DNA of 64,000 bases from Meconema thalassinum. Taxonomy: Eukaryota; Arthropoda; Insecta; Orthoptera; Tettigoniidae. A program made the translations under genes and the position numbers. The first letter of the stretch is position 1. Every line of letters starts with the position of its first letter. The notes under the pieces are model-generated. The model was not told the origin of the DNA. It saw only the letters and a list, made by a program, of their open reading frames with translations, and did not search any database. Of the stretch, positions 54,923 through 64,000 are shown one piece after another. The DNA is taken from NCBI GenBank assembly GCA_946902985.2, contig OX336388.2:230136467-230200466 (forward strand), given 5' to 3'.

Positions 54923-56338
54923 CTACTGTTACCATTATCAATTACCCATCAAGGGTATTGTTTTCGCTTTTTAAAACAGAGATTTTTACAGTATTCTTTA
55001 AGCTGTGACGAAAGCCTTTATAGAAGCAGGTTTCCTTGGTATCCAACACGAGGCCTCATTTCTAAGTCAGCTCTAGCAGTAACAGACCGTATCTCATTTG
55101 CGCGCCAGAAGATATATATTCTATTTGATTTGTTCCAAAGTTTTGCTAATTTGAAAGCGTCATGTTTGCCATCAATTAAAGATAAAGTCAATATTTTTAG
55201 ATTAGTTAATACAGTTTGCTTGTAAGGCCCTCGCTCTTGGCCCAAAAAGCGTTTCTTTACACAAGAGTCTTCCTCCACTGAGCTTAGCTTTAGAGGGGGG
55301 GGGGGGGAGGTTGGAATGGGAATACCGACTATCAATTGTATGAAAGATAAAATAGGAAATATCACATCTACTGTTAGCAAGGATAAAGAAGAAGCAGGAG
55401 AGGTTAAGAAGGAAGATGAGAGGGATGGGGGAAGGGAAGAGGAAACAAAATCGGAGGAGAGTTCAAGATTCAAACCATTTTAGAATCTACAAATTTCCTA
55501 AAACCTCAAGGCAAAGCAAATGTTTGCACAGAATTCCGTGCTTGGAGCCAGAGGGAAGACGTATATAGATTCCAGATTTAGTCTTTCCCTCATTAATCTA
55601 TTGAGTCGACTTGGGGAAGTGTGAGCGCGCGGGTTATCACACGAACAAATGGATGTATCCAATTGTCTACATGCTTTATAATTTATGCATACACGAGTAC
55701 AGCCTAGATACTAAGCTAAGTAGACCCAATGAATGTATCTGTATTAAGGATGGTACCAGTGCTTTGAATCAAATAATTTTAGTTATCGAATATACGAAGC
55801 ATAAAAAAGATTAATTGCTACTACTAACAATTAATCGATGGGTTCAATGTATCTATATATTTAAAACAGTAAGCTGATTTTTGTTACCGCGAGATTGACA
55901 GAACAGCTGAACCGATTGACTTCGTAATGCACTCTGACGGAAGCCCTTGGCCCGTATATTTGCAGAGTGTCTTTGATATAAACAAATATGTTACCGTATA
56001 TTTTTAAATTTATATACAAAAAGGCAAAATTATTCTCCGTGGCGCATGCATAGAATTAGCTTGGTCGATGATAGACATGGCGGATGTCCACCGCGTTTTA
56101 ATGTAACAGTTATTTATAAGAATTATAAAGGAGGGGGAGATTCATTAATTGTTGAGTGTAGGTACTCCTCCCTTTTCATAACTTTTACAAGGCAGATTAT
56201 TGAAGATATATTATTTATGATTCACAAACCTTTCTGGGAGCCATTACAAGTTGATTTCAATTTGATTTGTCACTGCTGCACCGGAAATATTTCTTTTATA
56301 CGACAATATATCATTTTCATACCTTATTTTATCTCTTG
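54923..56338. other. Unassigned sequence
   Basis: No gene recognised. G-run near 55296-55310; purine-rich 55380-55455. AACAGCTGAACCGATTGAC near 55902 is similar in type to modules inside the Helentron-like families. Confidence 0.4.
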
Positions 56339-56426
56339 GGGAAGCCTCCATTGCTTTAGGTGGCACCGCTGGGTCCGTGGTTGAAATCCCGGTCACTCGA
56401 TGTGAGATTTGTGCCAGCAGTATGTT
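56339..56426 (+). mobile_element. S1 SINE head fragment
   Basis: AAGCCTCCATTGCTTTAGG, then GGTTGAAATCCCGGTCACTC and GTGAGATTTGTGCCAGC match the first ~90 bp of S1 with a small internal deletion. Confidence 0.8.
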
Positions 56427-56505
56427 GCAATGTCGAGAGTGCAATCTGTTGACGCCCTTCAAGTTGCAATGTGCAAAAAAGTAATCGTACAAAGAATGTC
56501 TATAT

Positions 56506-57255
56506 TGTTACGGCTGTGAGTTTGTGTCATCGCTCGCCGCTTGAGTCACAACTGCCCCAGGGGCTGGGCTGTGGAATGCCTCCTGTATTGCCTGTGCCTT
56601 ATGCAACAGGGCTACTAAGACAAAGGGATAGTCCAGAAGATTCGTGATTGGACCAGCGATGGAAACCTCGAGAAGCCGTGGACCCTGGATGGATCTAGAA
56701 CCATTTATTGAGTCACCGGCCTGCTATATAAGAGTGACCCGTGAAGCAGTTGTTGTTGTTGTGTTTTACGAGCTAGTGTGAGCGTTTATTCTGAGCGACA
56801 GAAGTGTGGTGACTTGCGAAACCCCTAGTGTAGCGGCGAAGTGAGGAACATACAGGGGACTGCCGTGTTCTGAGTAAGTGTGCTTTCACTGAGTGTCAGA
56901 TATTGTGGTGTTGAAATCCAGTGACATTGTCTCTCGCAGCTGGTGAACAGCGCGCAGCAAGTGCTCGTAAGTACTGTAGTAGGCGCACATTAGAAAGAAG
57001 TGGCATGCAGTTCTGTCAAGGCCACTAGGCTCATTAGCGGCAGGATTAACTTCTGTGGTTTGTTGACAAGTGAAAGGGGAAGTATTCTCGACTTGAGGAA
57101 ACTGGAGTAAGCAAATAATTGCTATTTGCTGTTGATTAGTGTAATTTTCTGGCCTGTAATAAATTATATTTCTTTAAGCAGTAATTGGTGTTGTGCTTTG
57201 TACCCCCCACCGTAATCCAGTTAACAAAAGTGCCACTAGGGGGTGGCACGTAACA
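56506..57255 (+). repeat. 5' LTR
   Basis: 750 bp. Contains a TATATAA box at 56725-56731 and AATAAA at 57158-57163, so promoter and polyadenylation functions are both present. Confidence 0.96.
56725..56731 (+). promoter_or_regulatory. LTR TATA box
   Basis: TATATAAG in the context GCCTGCTATATAAGAG, followed by a CAGTTGTTGTTG stretch. Position in the first third of the LTR fits the U3 promoter. Confidence 0.6.
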
Positions 57256-57257
57256 AC

Positions 57258-57275
57258 TGGTGTCAGAAGCCGGAT
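57258..57275 (+). other. Primer-binding site
   Basis: TGGTGTCAGAAGCCGG starts two bases after the 5' LTR. TGG at the start pairs with the CCA end of a tRNA. Which tRNA primes is not determined here. Confidence 0.75.
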
Positions 57276-57354
57276 TACGAACTCAAGCACAACACCTGAC
57301 GGTCCTGGTTTCAAAACCCGAGCAGGTCATTTTCTCTAATTTCCCTGTGAGTGC

Positions 57355-60300
57355 ATGCCCTTTACAAGACAAACAACTAAAATGGAGGAGAAATTGGCAG
57401 CATTGCTAGAAAAGTTAACTGGCATGGAAGACGGCCAGAAGAAATTAGCCAAGGACCTGAAGGAGGACCTAACTGCTAAACTAGAGGCCGGCCAGATGAA
57501 GTTAGCCGAGGACCTAACTGCCAAAATGGAAGACGGCCAGAAGAAGATGGAAGACGGTCAAAATAAGCTAGCGGAGGACCTGAAGAGGATAGAGGACGGC
57601 CAGAAGAAGATGGAAGACGGTCAGAATAAGTTGACACAGGACCTGAAGAAATTAGAACTGGGTCTGCGTGAGGAAGTCACGGCAGTGGAAAAGAAGTTCG
57701 ACGCCTTACAAGTGGAAGTTGCCGAGCTGCGCCAACGCCCGCTGATGGGGGTGGAGGAGAAATTCAACGCCTTACAAAAGGAAGTTGCCGAGCTGCGCCA
57801 ACGCCCACTGACGGGGGTGAAAGAGGAATTCAACGCTCTACGAGAGGAAGTTGCCGAGCTGCGCCAACGCCCGCCCACCGTTACACCGGGAATATCAGGA
57901 ACGGGACATAGCAGAGTGACGCCCCCAACCTTCGACGGAAAGGTCCCGTGGAGCACCTACTTACGTCAGTTCGAGGCAGCCTGTTCCATAAATAACTGGA
58001 ACAACACAGAAAAGGCTACAGCTCTCATTGTAGCGCTGAGAGGTGACGCCCTTAACGTCCTTCAGGCCATCCCGACTGGATCCCAGGACTACGCTTCACT
58101 GATCGCCCATATGGAGTCCCGATATGGAGATAGCCATCTTCAGCAGGCCTACCAGATGCAGCTCCGGACCCGGGTACAGAAGAACGCGGAAACCCTGCAG
58201 GAGTTCGAGATGGACATCGTACGCCTCGTAAGGCTCGCCTACCCAACAGCGCCGGCCGACTTTCTGGAGCAGATAGCGACGCAGACTTTCACCGACGGGC
58301 TACGGGACTCGGACACTCAACAGGCACTGCGACTCGCGCGCAATAAGACCCTGGCAGATGCGCTGAGCCACGCACTTGGATTCGAGACGGCAAAACAGGT
58401 ATCTAGAATGTGCGCGCGGGTGCGTCAGGTGGACGTCGACGAACCAGCCAAAGCCAACAAGACCAAGCCCCTGGCCGATGAACTGATGGAGGCGCTAGGC
58501 CGGTTCTTCAAGAGTCGCAGTACCACCAACAAAAACTTAGCCGAAGGACATACGGAGAGGCGGCCCGGAAGAGGACTTCCGACCTGCTGGACCTGCCGTA
58601 AGAGAGGCCACCTGAGCAAGGACTGCGGTGATCGCCGCCGCCAAGAGTTTCCGTCGGGACAGTCAGTCGTAGGGAAACCGCGCGGCCCAGGAAAGCAAGT
58701 ATCAGCCAGCCATGAGGGGCGAAGGTTGGCTTGTGACAGTCGTCAAGCCCCGGCAGTCCAAGTTCGTGTGACGCAGTTACGGAGGGATAAAAGCAGCCTG
58801 ATGGTCGACGGAGTCATCAACGGAGTGAGCTGGCCCATGCTGATCGACACGGGAGCATCGAGGACCATCGTCAATCCCACTGTGATCCCGAAGTGGAGAG
58901 TGCAACCCACACAAAGGAACCTCCAGCTAATAACCGCGACCGGAGAGACCGCACCGGTACATGGCGAAGCATCACTGGAGTTCGTCATTGGTCGACGGGT
59001 GATAAAGCATCCAGTGCTTGTGGCTGACGTATCAAACGAAGTGATCATCGGACTGGACTTCCTGGACCAGAACAACATCATCTTGGACCTGAGTACCAAC
59101 ACTCTGCACTTCGGATGTGAGGAACTTGCTTTGCAACCAGTACACGAGGCCGTCACCGCACGACGAGTAAGGCTGAGAGAGGACGTCATCGTTCCTGCCA
59201 GGACGGAGGTCAGCGCCGCCGTGATTGTCGACGGAACTGCTGAGGGAGTGGCGGCTGTCATCGAGCCAAAATATGAGGACATCCAGACAAAAGGATTGCT
59301 AGTAGCCAAGACCCTCATCAACACGACGTCTCGACCGTACGTCCGCCTGTCCAACCTGAACGACTACGACATTACGGTTCACCGGGACACCAACCTAGGA
59401 GTCTGCGAGCCCGTTACCTGGATTGCCCGCATCACCGACACGACGGACGGACACCTGCAGACGGACAACCGAAGAAGACGCACACTTCCAGAAGAACTAC
59501 AGAAGCTGTACCAAGGATCCCAGGACCATTTAGACGAGGAACAATCACGCCAACTTCAGGACCTGTTACGCGAATTCCAGGACGTCTTCTCCGTGGGGAG
59601 CAAAGACTTCGGCAGGACAAGCTTGGTCCAGCACAGAATTGACGTTGGGGACAGCGCACCGATTAGGGCCCCATTCCGACGAGTCCCGCTCACCAAGCAA
59701 GCCGAAGTCGACCGGATGGTAGAAGAGATGAAGGAGCAAGGGGTGATCGAGCCATCACATAGTCCTTGGAGTTCTCCGGTCGTGCTAGTGAAGAAGAAGG
59801 ACGGTTCCACCAGGTTCTGCGTGGATTACAGGCGGGTGAATGACGTCACGAAGAAGGACAGCTACCCTCTACCCCGGATCGACGATACCCTGGACACCAT
59901 ATCAGGGTCGAGATGGTTCTCCACCTTGGATTTGAAGAGTGGCTACTGGCAGGTGGAGGTCCACCCTAAGGACCGCGAGAAAACTGCGTTCTCTGTGGGC
60001 AGCGGGCTCTGGCAGTTCACCGTCATGCCATTCGGTCTGTGCAACGCTCCTGCGACCTTCGAAAGGCTAATGGAGTCCATTCTGAGGGGACTACACTGGA
60101 AGACCTGCCTGGTATACCTAGACGACGTCATCGTTCTGGGGAGGAGCTTCGAGGAGCACTGCAGCAACCTGAAAGAGATCTTGTTGAAGCTACGGGCTGC
60201 CCAGCTGAAGTTGAGCCCCAAGAAGTGTCAGCTCTTCCAGAAGCGGGTCCAGTACCTTGGGCATATCGTCTCCGAGGAAGGGGTGCGCACCGACCCAGAG

Positions 60301-62307
60301 AAGACCGCAGCTGTGAGGGAGTGGCCAGTTCCGAAGGACAAGTCCCAACTACGAAGCTTCCTGGGACTCTGCACTTATTACCGTCGCTTCGTGAGGGGAT
60401 TCGCCGACATCGCCAAACCTTTACATCGACTGACTGAGAAGGACCAACTCTTCACGTGGACAGCAGAATGCCACAGTGCCTTCGAACAACTCAAGCAGGC
60501 TCTGTGCACCGCGCCTATTCTGGCCTACCCCAGACCTGGAACAAGGTTCATCGTCGATACCGATGCCAGCGACTTTGGCATAGGGGGAATCCTGTCGCAA
60601 GTAGTGGACGGCGAGGAAAGAGTAGTGGCCTACTTCAGCAAGGCCTTGTCAAAGCCAGAAAGGAACTACTGCGTCACCAGGAAGGAGCTGCTCGCCATCG
60701 TGAAGACCATTGAACACTTCCACAAGTACCTGTACGGGCAAGAATTTCTCATCAGGACCGACCATGCATCCCTGCGGTGGCTCCTGAACTTCAAGCAGCC
60801 CGAGGGTCAACTCGCGCGGTGGTTAGAGAGGCTTCAACAGTACAACTTTGAGATTCAGCACAGGAAAGGCCAACTGCATTCTAACGCCGACGCCCTGTCA
60901 CGAAGACCGTGCCTCGAAGACTGCACCTTCTGTACTAGGAGGGAGGAGAACACCGGGATACAGTGCCGAAGGACTACCGTGGAACTTCAAGGGAGCTGGA
61001 GCCGCGAATCTTTCACGCGGGAACAAGCAGAAGATGATGACCTGGGACTGATAGCCGAATGGAAGGGGGCCTGTGTCCCCAGACCCGGGTGGAACATTGT
61101 GAGTGACTGCAGCCCAAAGTTTAAGTCCTACTGGGCGCAGTGGGACTCGCTGGTTGTAAGGGATGGCCTCATCTGCCGCGCCTGGGAGAGCACCGACGGG
61201 AAGACATCTCGGGAACAAGTCGTCGTTCCAAAGGCTATGACGGAGGAAGTCCTGAAGGAAGTTCATGGAGGATCATCTGGTGGACACCTAGGGATAAGGA
61301 AGACCCTGGAGAAGCTGAGAGAGCGGTTCTACTGGATCGGATGCCGAACAGACGTGGAGAACTACTGCGCGAGGTGCCACGATTGCGCAGCCAGCAAGGG
61401 CCCAGGGCGAAGACGACGGGGTCCGCTGAAGACCTACAACGTGGGCGGCCCCATGGAGAGAGTGGCCATCGATGTTGCTGGGCCATTCCCGTTAAGCGAG
61501 GCAGGGAACCGCTACATATTAGTCGTCAGCGACTACTTTACCAAATGGCCGGAGGCGTATGCGCTCCCTAACCAAGAAGCCGCGACGATTGCAGAGACCC
61601 TGGTGAAAGAATTCGTCAGCCGGTACGGAGTACCCCTGGAGCTGCACTCCGACCAAGGGAGGAACTTCGAGTCGCAGGTGTTCCAGAACCTATGCCAGCT
61701 GCTGGGAATCCGGAAGACAAGGACGACGCCGCTACACCCTCAGTCCGACGGGATGGTAGAGCGATTCAATCGCACCATCGAGAATCATCTCCGAATAGTC
61801 GTCAGCGCGCACCAGAGGGATTGGGACAAACATCTTCCACTATTTCTCCTGGCCTACCGCGCCGCCGTGCATGAAGCCACCGGGTGCACACCAGCCCGGG
61901 CCATGTTTGGGAGGGAGCTCCGTCTACCTGTCGATCTTGCCTTCGGCCGACCTGGGAACGATCCGATCCCGGTAAGCCAGTATTGTCAAGAACTGGTCGA
62001 CCAACTGGAGGACGTGCACGCGTTCGCGAGGAGGAAACTGCGGATCGAGACCGACCGAATGAAGACCCGATACGACCAGCAGACGGATGCCGGCGGATTC
62101 CACGAGGACGACCTGGTCTGGCTCTTCAACCCATTACGGAAGAAAGGCCTGTCACCCAAACTTCAGAAGTCCTGGGAGGGCCCGTACCGAGTCGTGAAGC
62201 GGATCAACGATGTCGTCTACAGGATCCAGCGGAGCCCGAGGGCGAAGATGAAGATCGTGCATCGAGATCGCCTGGCAGCCTACGGAGGGACACAGACGGA
62301 CCAGTGA
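57355..62307 (+). CDS. Gag-Pol polyprotein of the Ty3/Gypsy element
   Basis: One 1650-residue frame, no frameshift between gag and pol. Residues 1-180: Glu/Lys-rich coiled coil with KMEDGQ-type repeats and three 22-residue repeats (AELRQRP). About 190-350: retrotransposon Gag domain. C411-C424: zinc knuckle CWTCRKRGHLSKDC. D498-G500: protease DTG. About 775-960: reverse transcriptase with FCVDYRRVND and YLDD at 921-924. About 1060-1185: RNase H with D1070 in DTDASDFG. H1304, H1311, C1341 and C1344: integrase zinc finger. D1373, D1433 and E1469: integrase DD35E triad. G1609-Y1611 opens a GPY/F module; no chromodomain. The order protease-RT-RNase H-integrase is that of Ty3/Gypsy. It would form cytoplasmic particles and insert cDNA in the nucleus. 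The first ATG is used; another lies nine codons downstream. Confidence 0.97.
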   Translation: MPFTRQTTKMEEKLAALLEKLTGMEDGQKKLAKDLKEDLTAKLEAGQMKLAEDLTAKMEDGQKKMEDGQNKLAEDLKRIEDGQKKMEDGQNKLTQDLKKLELGLREEVTAVEKKFDALQVEVAELRQRPLMGVEEKFNALQKEVAELRQRPLTGVKEEFNALREEVAELRQRPPTVTPGISGTGHSRVTPPTFDGKVPWSTYLRQFEAACSINNWNNTEKATALIVALRGDALNVLQAIPTGSQDYASLIAHMESRYGDSHLQQAYQMQLRTRVQKNAETLQEFEMDIVRLVRLAYPTAPADFLEQIATQTFTDGLRDSDTQQALRLARNKTLADALSHALGFETAKQVSRMCARVRQVDVDEPAKANKTKPLADELMEALGRFFKSRSTTNKNLAEGHTERRPGRGLPTCWTCRKRGHLSKDCGDRRRQEFPSGQSVVGKPRGPGKQVSASHEGRRLACDSRQAPAVQVRVTQLRRDKSSLMVDGVINGVSWPMLIDTGASRTIVNPTVIPKWRVQPTQRNLQLITATGETAPVHGEASLEFVIGRRVIKHPVLVADVSNEVIIGLDFLDQNNIILDLSTNTLHFGCEELALQPVHEAVTARRVRLREDVIVPARTEVSAAVIVDGTAEGVAAVIEPKYEDIQTKGLLVAKTLINTTSRPYVRLSNLNDYDITVHRDTNLGVCEPVTWIARITDTTDGHLQTDNRRRRTLPEELQKLYQGSQDHLDEEQSRQLQDLLREFQDVFSVGSKDFGRTSLVQHRIDVGDSAPIRAPFRRVPLTKQAEVDRMVEEMKEQGVIEPSHSPWSSPVVLVKKKDGSTRFCVDYRRVNDVTKKDSYPLPRIDDTLDTISGSRWFSTLDLKSGYWQVEVHPKDREKTAFSVGSGLWQFTVMPFGLCNAPATFERLMESILRGLHWKTCLVYLDDVIVLGRSFEEHCSNLKEILLKLRAAQLKLSPKKCQLFQKRVQYLGHIVSEEGVRTDPEKTAAVREWPVPKDKSQLRSFLGLCTYYRRFVRGFADIAKPLHRLTEKDQLFTWTAECHSAFEQLKQALCTAPILAYPRPGTRFIVDTDASDFGIGGILSQVVDGEERVVAYFSKALSKPERNYCVTRKELLAIVKTIEHFHKYLYGQEFLIRTDHASLRWLLNFKQPEGQLARWLERLQQYNFEIQHRKGQLHSNADALSRRPCLEDCTFCTRREENTGIQCRRTTVELQGSWSRESFTREQAEDDDLGLIAEWKGACVPRPGWNIVSDCSPKFKSYWAQWDSLVVRDGLICRAWESTDGKTSREQVVVPKAMTEEVLKEVHGGSSGGHLGIRKTLEKLRERFYWIGCRTDVENYCARCHDCAASKGPGRRRRGPLKTYNVGGPMERVAIDVAGPFPLSEAGNRYILVVSDYFTKWPEAYALPNQEAATIAETLVKEFVSRYGVPLELHSDQGRNFESQVFQNLCQLLGIRKTRTTPLHPQSDGMVERFNRTIENHLRIVVSAHQRDWDKHLPLFLLAYRAAVHEATGCTPARAMFGRELRLPVDLAFGRPGNDPIPVSQYCQELVDQLEDVHAFARRKLRIETDRMKTRYDQQTDAGGFHEDDLVWLFNPLRKKGLSPKLQKSWEGPYRVVKRINDVVYRIQRSPRAKMKIVHRDRLAAYGGTQTDQ
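57688..57885 (+). repeat. 66-bp in-frame tandem repeat in gag
   Basis: GAAGTTGCCGAGCTGCGCC recurs at 57715, 57781 and 57847. Three 22-codon units extend the coiled coil. Confidence 0.92.
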
Positions 62308-62331
62308 TTGATCGGGACGATCAGCCTTTTT

Positions 62332-62344
62332 AGGAAGGGGGTGG
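62332..62344 (+). other. Polypurine tract
   Basis: AGGAAGGGGGTGG immediately before the 3' LTR. A single T interrupts the purines. Expected primer for plus-strand synthesis. Confidence 0.8.
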
Positions 62345-63094
62345 TGTTACGGCTGTGAGTTTGTGTCATCGCTCGCCGCTTGAGTCACAACTGCCCCAGG
62401 GGCTGGGCTGTGGCATGCCTCCTGTATTGCCTGTGCCTTATGCAACAGGGCTACTAAGACAAAGGGATAGTCCAGAAGATTCGTGATTGGACCAGCGATG
62501 GAAACCTCGAGAAGCCGTGGACCCTGGATGGATCTAGAACCATTTATTGAGTCACCGGCCTGCTATATAAGAGTGACCCGTGAAGCAGTTGTTGTTGTTG
62601 TGTTTTACGAGCTAGTGTGAGCGTTTATTCTGAGCGACAGAAGTGTGGTGACTTGCGAAACCCCTAGTGTAGCGGCGAAGTGAGGAACATACAGGGGACT
62701 GCCGTGTTCTGAGTAAGTGTGCTTTCACTGAGTGTCAGATATTGTGGTGTTGAAATCCAGTGACATTGTCTCTCGCAGCTGGTGAACAGCGCGCAGAAAG
62801 TGCTCGTAAGTACTGTAGTAGGCGCACATTAGAAAGAAGTGGCATGCAGTTCTGTCAAGGCCACTAGGCTCATTAGCGGCAGGATTAACTTCTGTGGTTT
62901 GTTGACAAGTGAAAGGGGAAGTATTCTCGACTTGAGGAAACTGGAGTAAGCAAATAATTGCTATTTGCTGTTGATTAGTGTAATTTTCTGGCCTGTAATA
63001 AATTATATTTCTTTAAGCAGTAATTGGTGTTGTGCTTTGTACCCCCCACCGTAATCCAGTTAACAAAAGTGCCACTAGGGGGTGGCACGTAACA
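62345..63094 (+). repeat. 3' LTR
   Basis: 750 bp, two substitutions relative to the 5' LTR. Confidence 0.96.
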
Positions 63095-63100
63095 ATATAT

Positions 63101-64000
63101 ATAAAAATCAATGTAACGTGATAGTTTGTCTGTGGGTATGTATGTCTCCTATGCGTTCATATACCATTTGTCCGATTGCGATGAAACTTGGGTGAGATGT
63201 TGAGTACACTCCAAGGAAGGTTTCTGACTTAGTAAATCCATTTTACAATAGGTAGCGCACGCGTAGATTCAACAAATGAGCGACGATGCGCGAAGCATTT
63301 CAACAAAGTCCCGTATGTGTTCATATACCATTCGTCCGATAGCGATGAAACTTGGGTGAGATGTTGTGTACACTTACGGGAAGGTTTCAAAATTAGTGAA
63401 TACATTTCACAGTAGATAGCGCACGAGTAGATTCAACAAATGAGCGACGACACGCAAAGCGTTTCAACAAAGTCCCGTATGCATTCATATACCATTCGTC
63501 CGATAGCTATGAAACTTGCGTAAAATGTTGTGTACACTGCAGGGAAATTTTCTGGCTTAGTACATCCACTTTACAATAGGCAGCGCACGAGTAGATTCAA
63601 CAAATGAGCTACGACGCGCGAAGCATTTCAACAAAGTCACGTTTGTGTTCATATACCATTCGTCCGATAGCAATGAAACTAGGCTGAGATTTTGTGTGCA
63701 CTCCAGGGAAGGTTTTTAGCTTAATAAATCCCTTTAAAAATAGGTAGAGCACGAGTAGAATCAACAAATGAGTGACGACGCGCGAAGCGATTCAACAAAG
63801 TCCCATATAATTTCATATACCATTCATCCGATAGCGATGAAACTTGGGTGAGATGTTGTGTACACTCCAGGGAAGGTTTCTGGCTTAGTACATACATTTT
63901 ACAATAGGTAGCGCACCAGTAGATTCAACAAATGAGCGATGACACGCGAAGCGTTTCAACAAAGTCCCGTATAAAGTCATATACCATTCGTCTGATAGTG
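63101..64000. repeat. 164-bp tandem array, running off the window
   Basis: After a lead of TATAAAAATCAATG and GTTTGTCTGTGGGTATG, units start at 63156, 63320, 63484, 63648, 63812 and 63976, all exactly 164 bp apart. Shared blocks are 'ttcatataccattcgtccg', 'gatgaaacttgggtgagatg' and 'agattcaacaaatgagcgac'. The lead and the GATGAAACTTGG block recall the heads of the Helentron-like families. Confidence 0.95.

Larger units (their letters stand above)
56506..63094 (+). mobile_element. Complete Ty3/Gypsy LTR retrotransposon
   Basis: 6589 bp with identical-length LTRs (750 bp each), TG...CA termini (TGTTAC...GTAACA) and a 4-bp ATAT target duplication (56502-56505 and 63095-63098). Primer-binding site, one gag-pol frame and a polypurine tract are all present. 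No envelope gene. LTRs differ at two positions (56575 A versus 62414 C; 56958 C versus 62797 A), so the insertion is very young. Confidence 0.97.

Noticed and set aside
55018..55473. 151-codon minus-strand frame
   Set aside because: Ser/Pro/Leu-rich over a purine-rich plus-strand tract; no domain seen.
59432..60221. Minus-strand frames inside the Gypsy coding region
   Set aside because: Shadows of the gag-pol frame with no recognisable domain.

Overview
The window looks like intergenic DNA from a large arthropod genome, most probably an insect. I find no host protein-coding gene, tRNA or rRNA that I can defend. Nearly everything recognisable is a transposable element, a relic of one, or a tandem repeat. 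The insect assignment rests on the mix of elements: Tc1 and mariner transposons, hAT and PIF/Harbinger remnants, RTE- and CR1/Jockey-like LINE tails, several tRNA-derived SINE families, Penelope-like remnants and a Ty3/Gypsy element. The species cannot be read from the sequence.

Layout. 0-2.2 kb: CT-rich DNA, then a complete Tc1 element (731-2195) with perfect 36-bp ends and an intact DD34E transposase. 2.3-3.8 kb: a Helentron-like non-autonomous element ending in 11 tandem copies of its own 47-bp 3' terminus. 3.8-13.4 kb: AT-rich DNA, minisatellites, LINE relics, a small foldback element, a SINE and an 0.8-kb pyrimidine array. 13.8-16.8 kb: two more Helentron-like elements around a mariner fragment. 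17-24 kb: LINE tails, SINEs, and a PIF/Harbinger relic inserted in a LINE. 24.6-27.2 kb: a Penelope-like C-terminus, a hammerhead-like motif downstream, and a short hAT element with an 8-bp target duplication. 27.4-33.2 kb: Helentron-like elements, a mariner MITE and a LINE split by one of the Helentron-like copies. 35-38.3 kb: a 5'-truncated RTE LINE with target duplication, a 130-bp array and a second mariner MITE. 38.9-41.7 kb: a 2.7-kb hAT-like element holding a 0.9-kb near-perfect palindrome with a hammerhead-like motif on each strand. 42.3-46.1 kb: nested SINEs and a third family-B Helentron-like copy. 46.9-48.1 kb: 95-bp and 40-bp arrays. 48.4-50.4 kb: LINE relics with nested insertions. 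50.6-54.3 kb: DNA I cannot identify. 54.3-54.9 kb: another Penelope-like tail with a hammerhead-like relic. 56.5-63.1 kb: a complete Ty3/Gypsy retrotransposon (750-bp LTRs differing at two positions, one 1650-codon gag-pol frame, ATAT target duplication). 63.1-64 kb: a 164-bp array running off the window.

How the parts relate. Only the Tc1 and Gypsy elements look able to make complete proteins. The rest records nested insertions, and several filled sites can be checked against uninterrupted copies in the same window. Two points stand out. One is the link between Penelope-like C-termini, hammerhead-like ribozymes and an inverted-repeat element with a one-sided tail. The other is the Helentron-like families, whose 5' and 3' inverted ends covary between families and in one copy are amplified into a terminator array.
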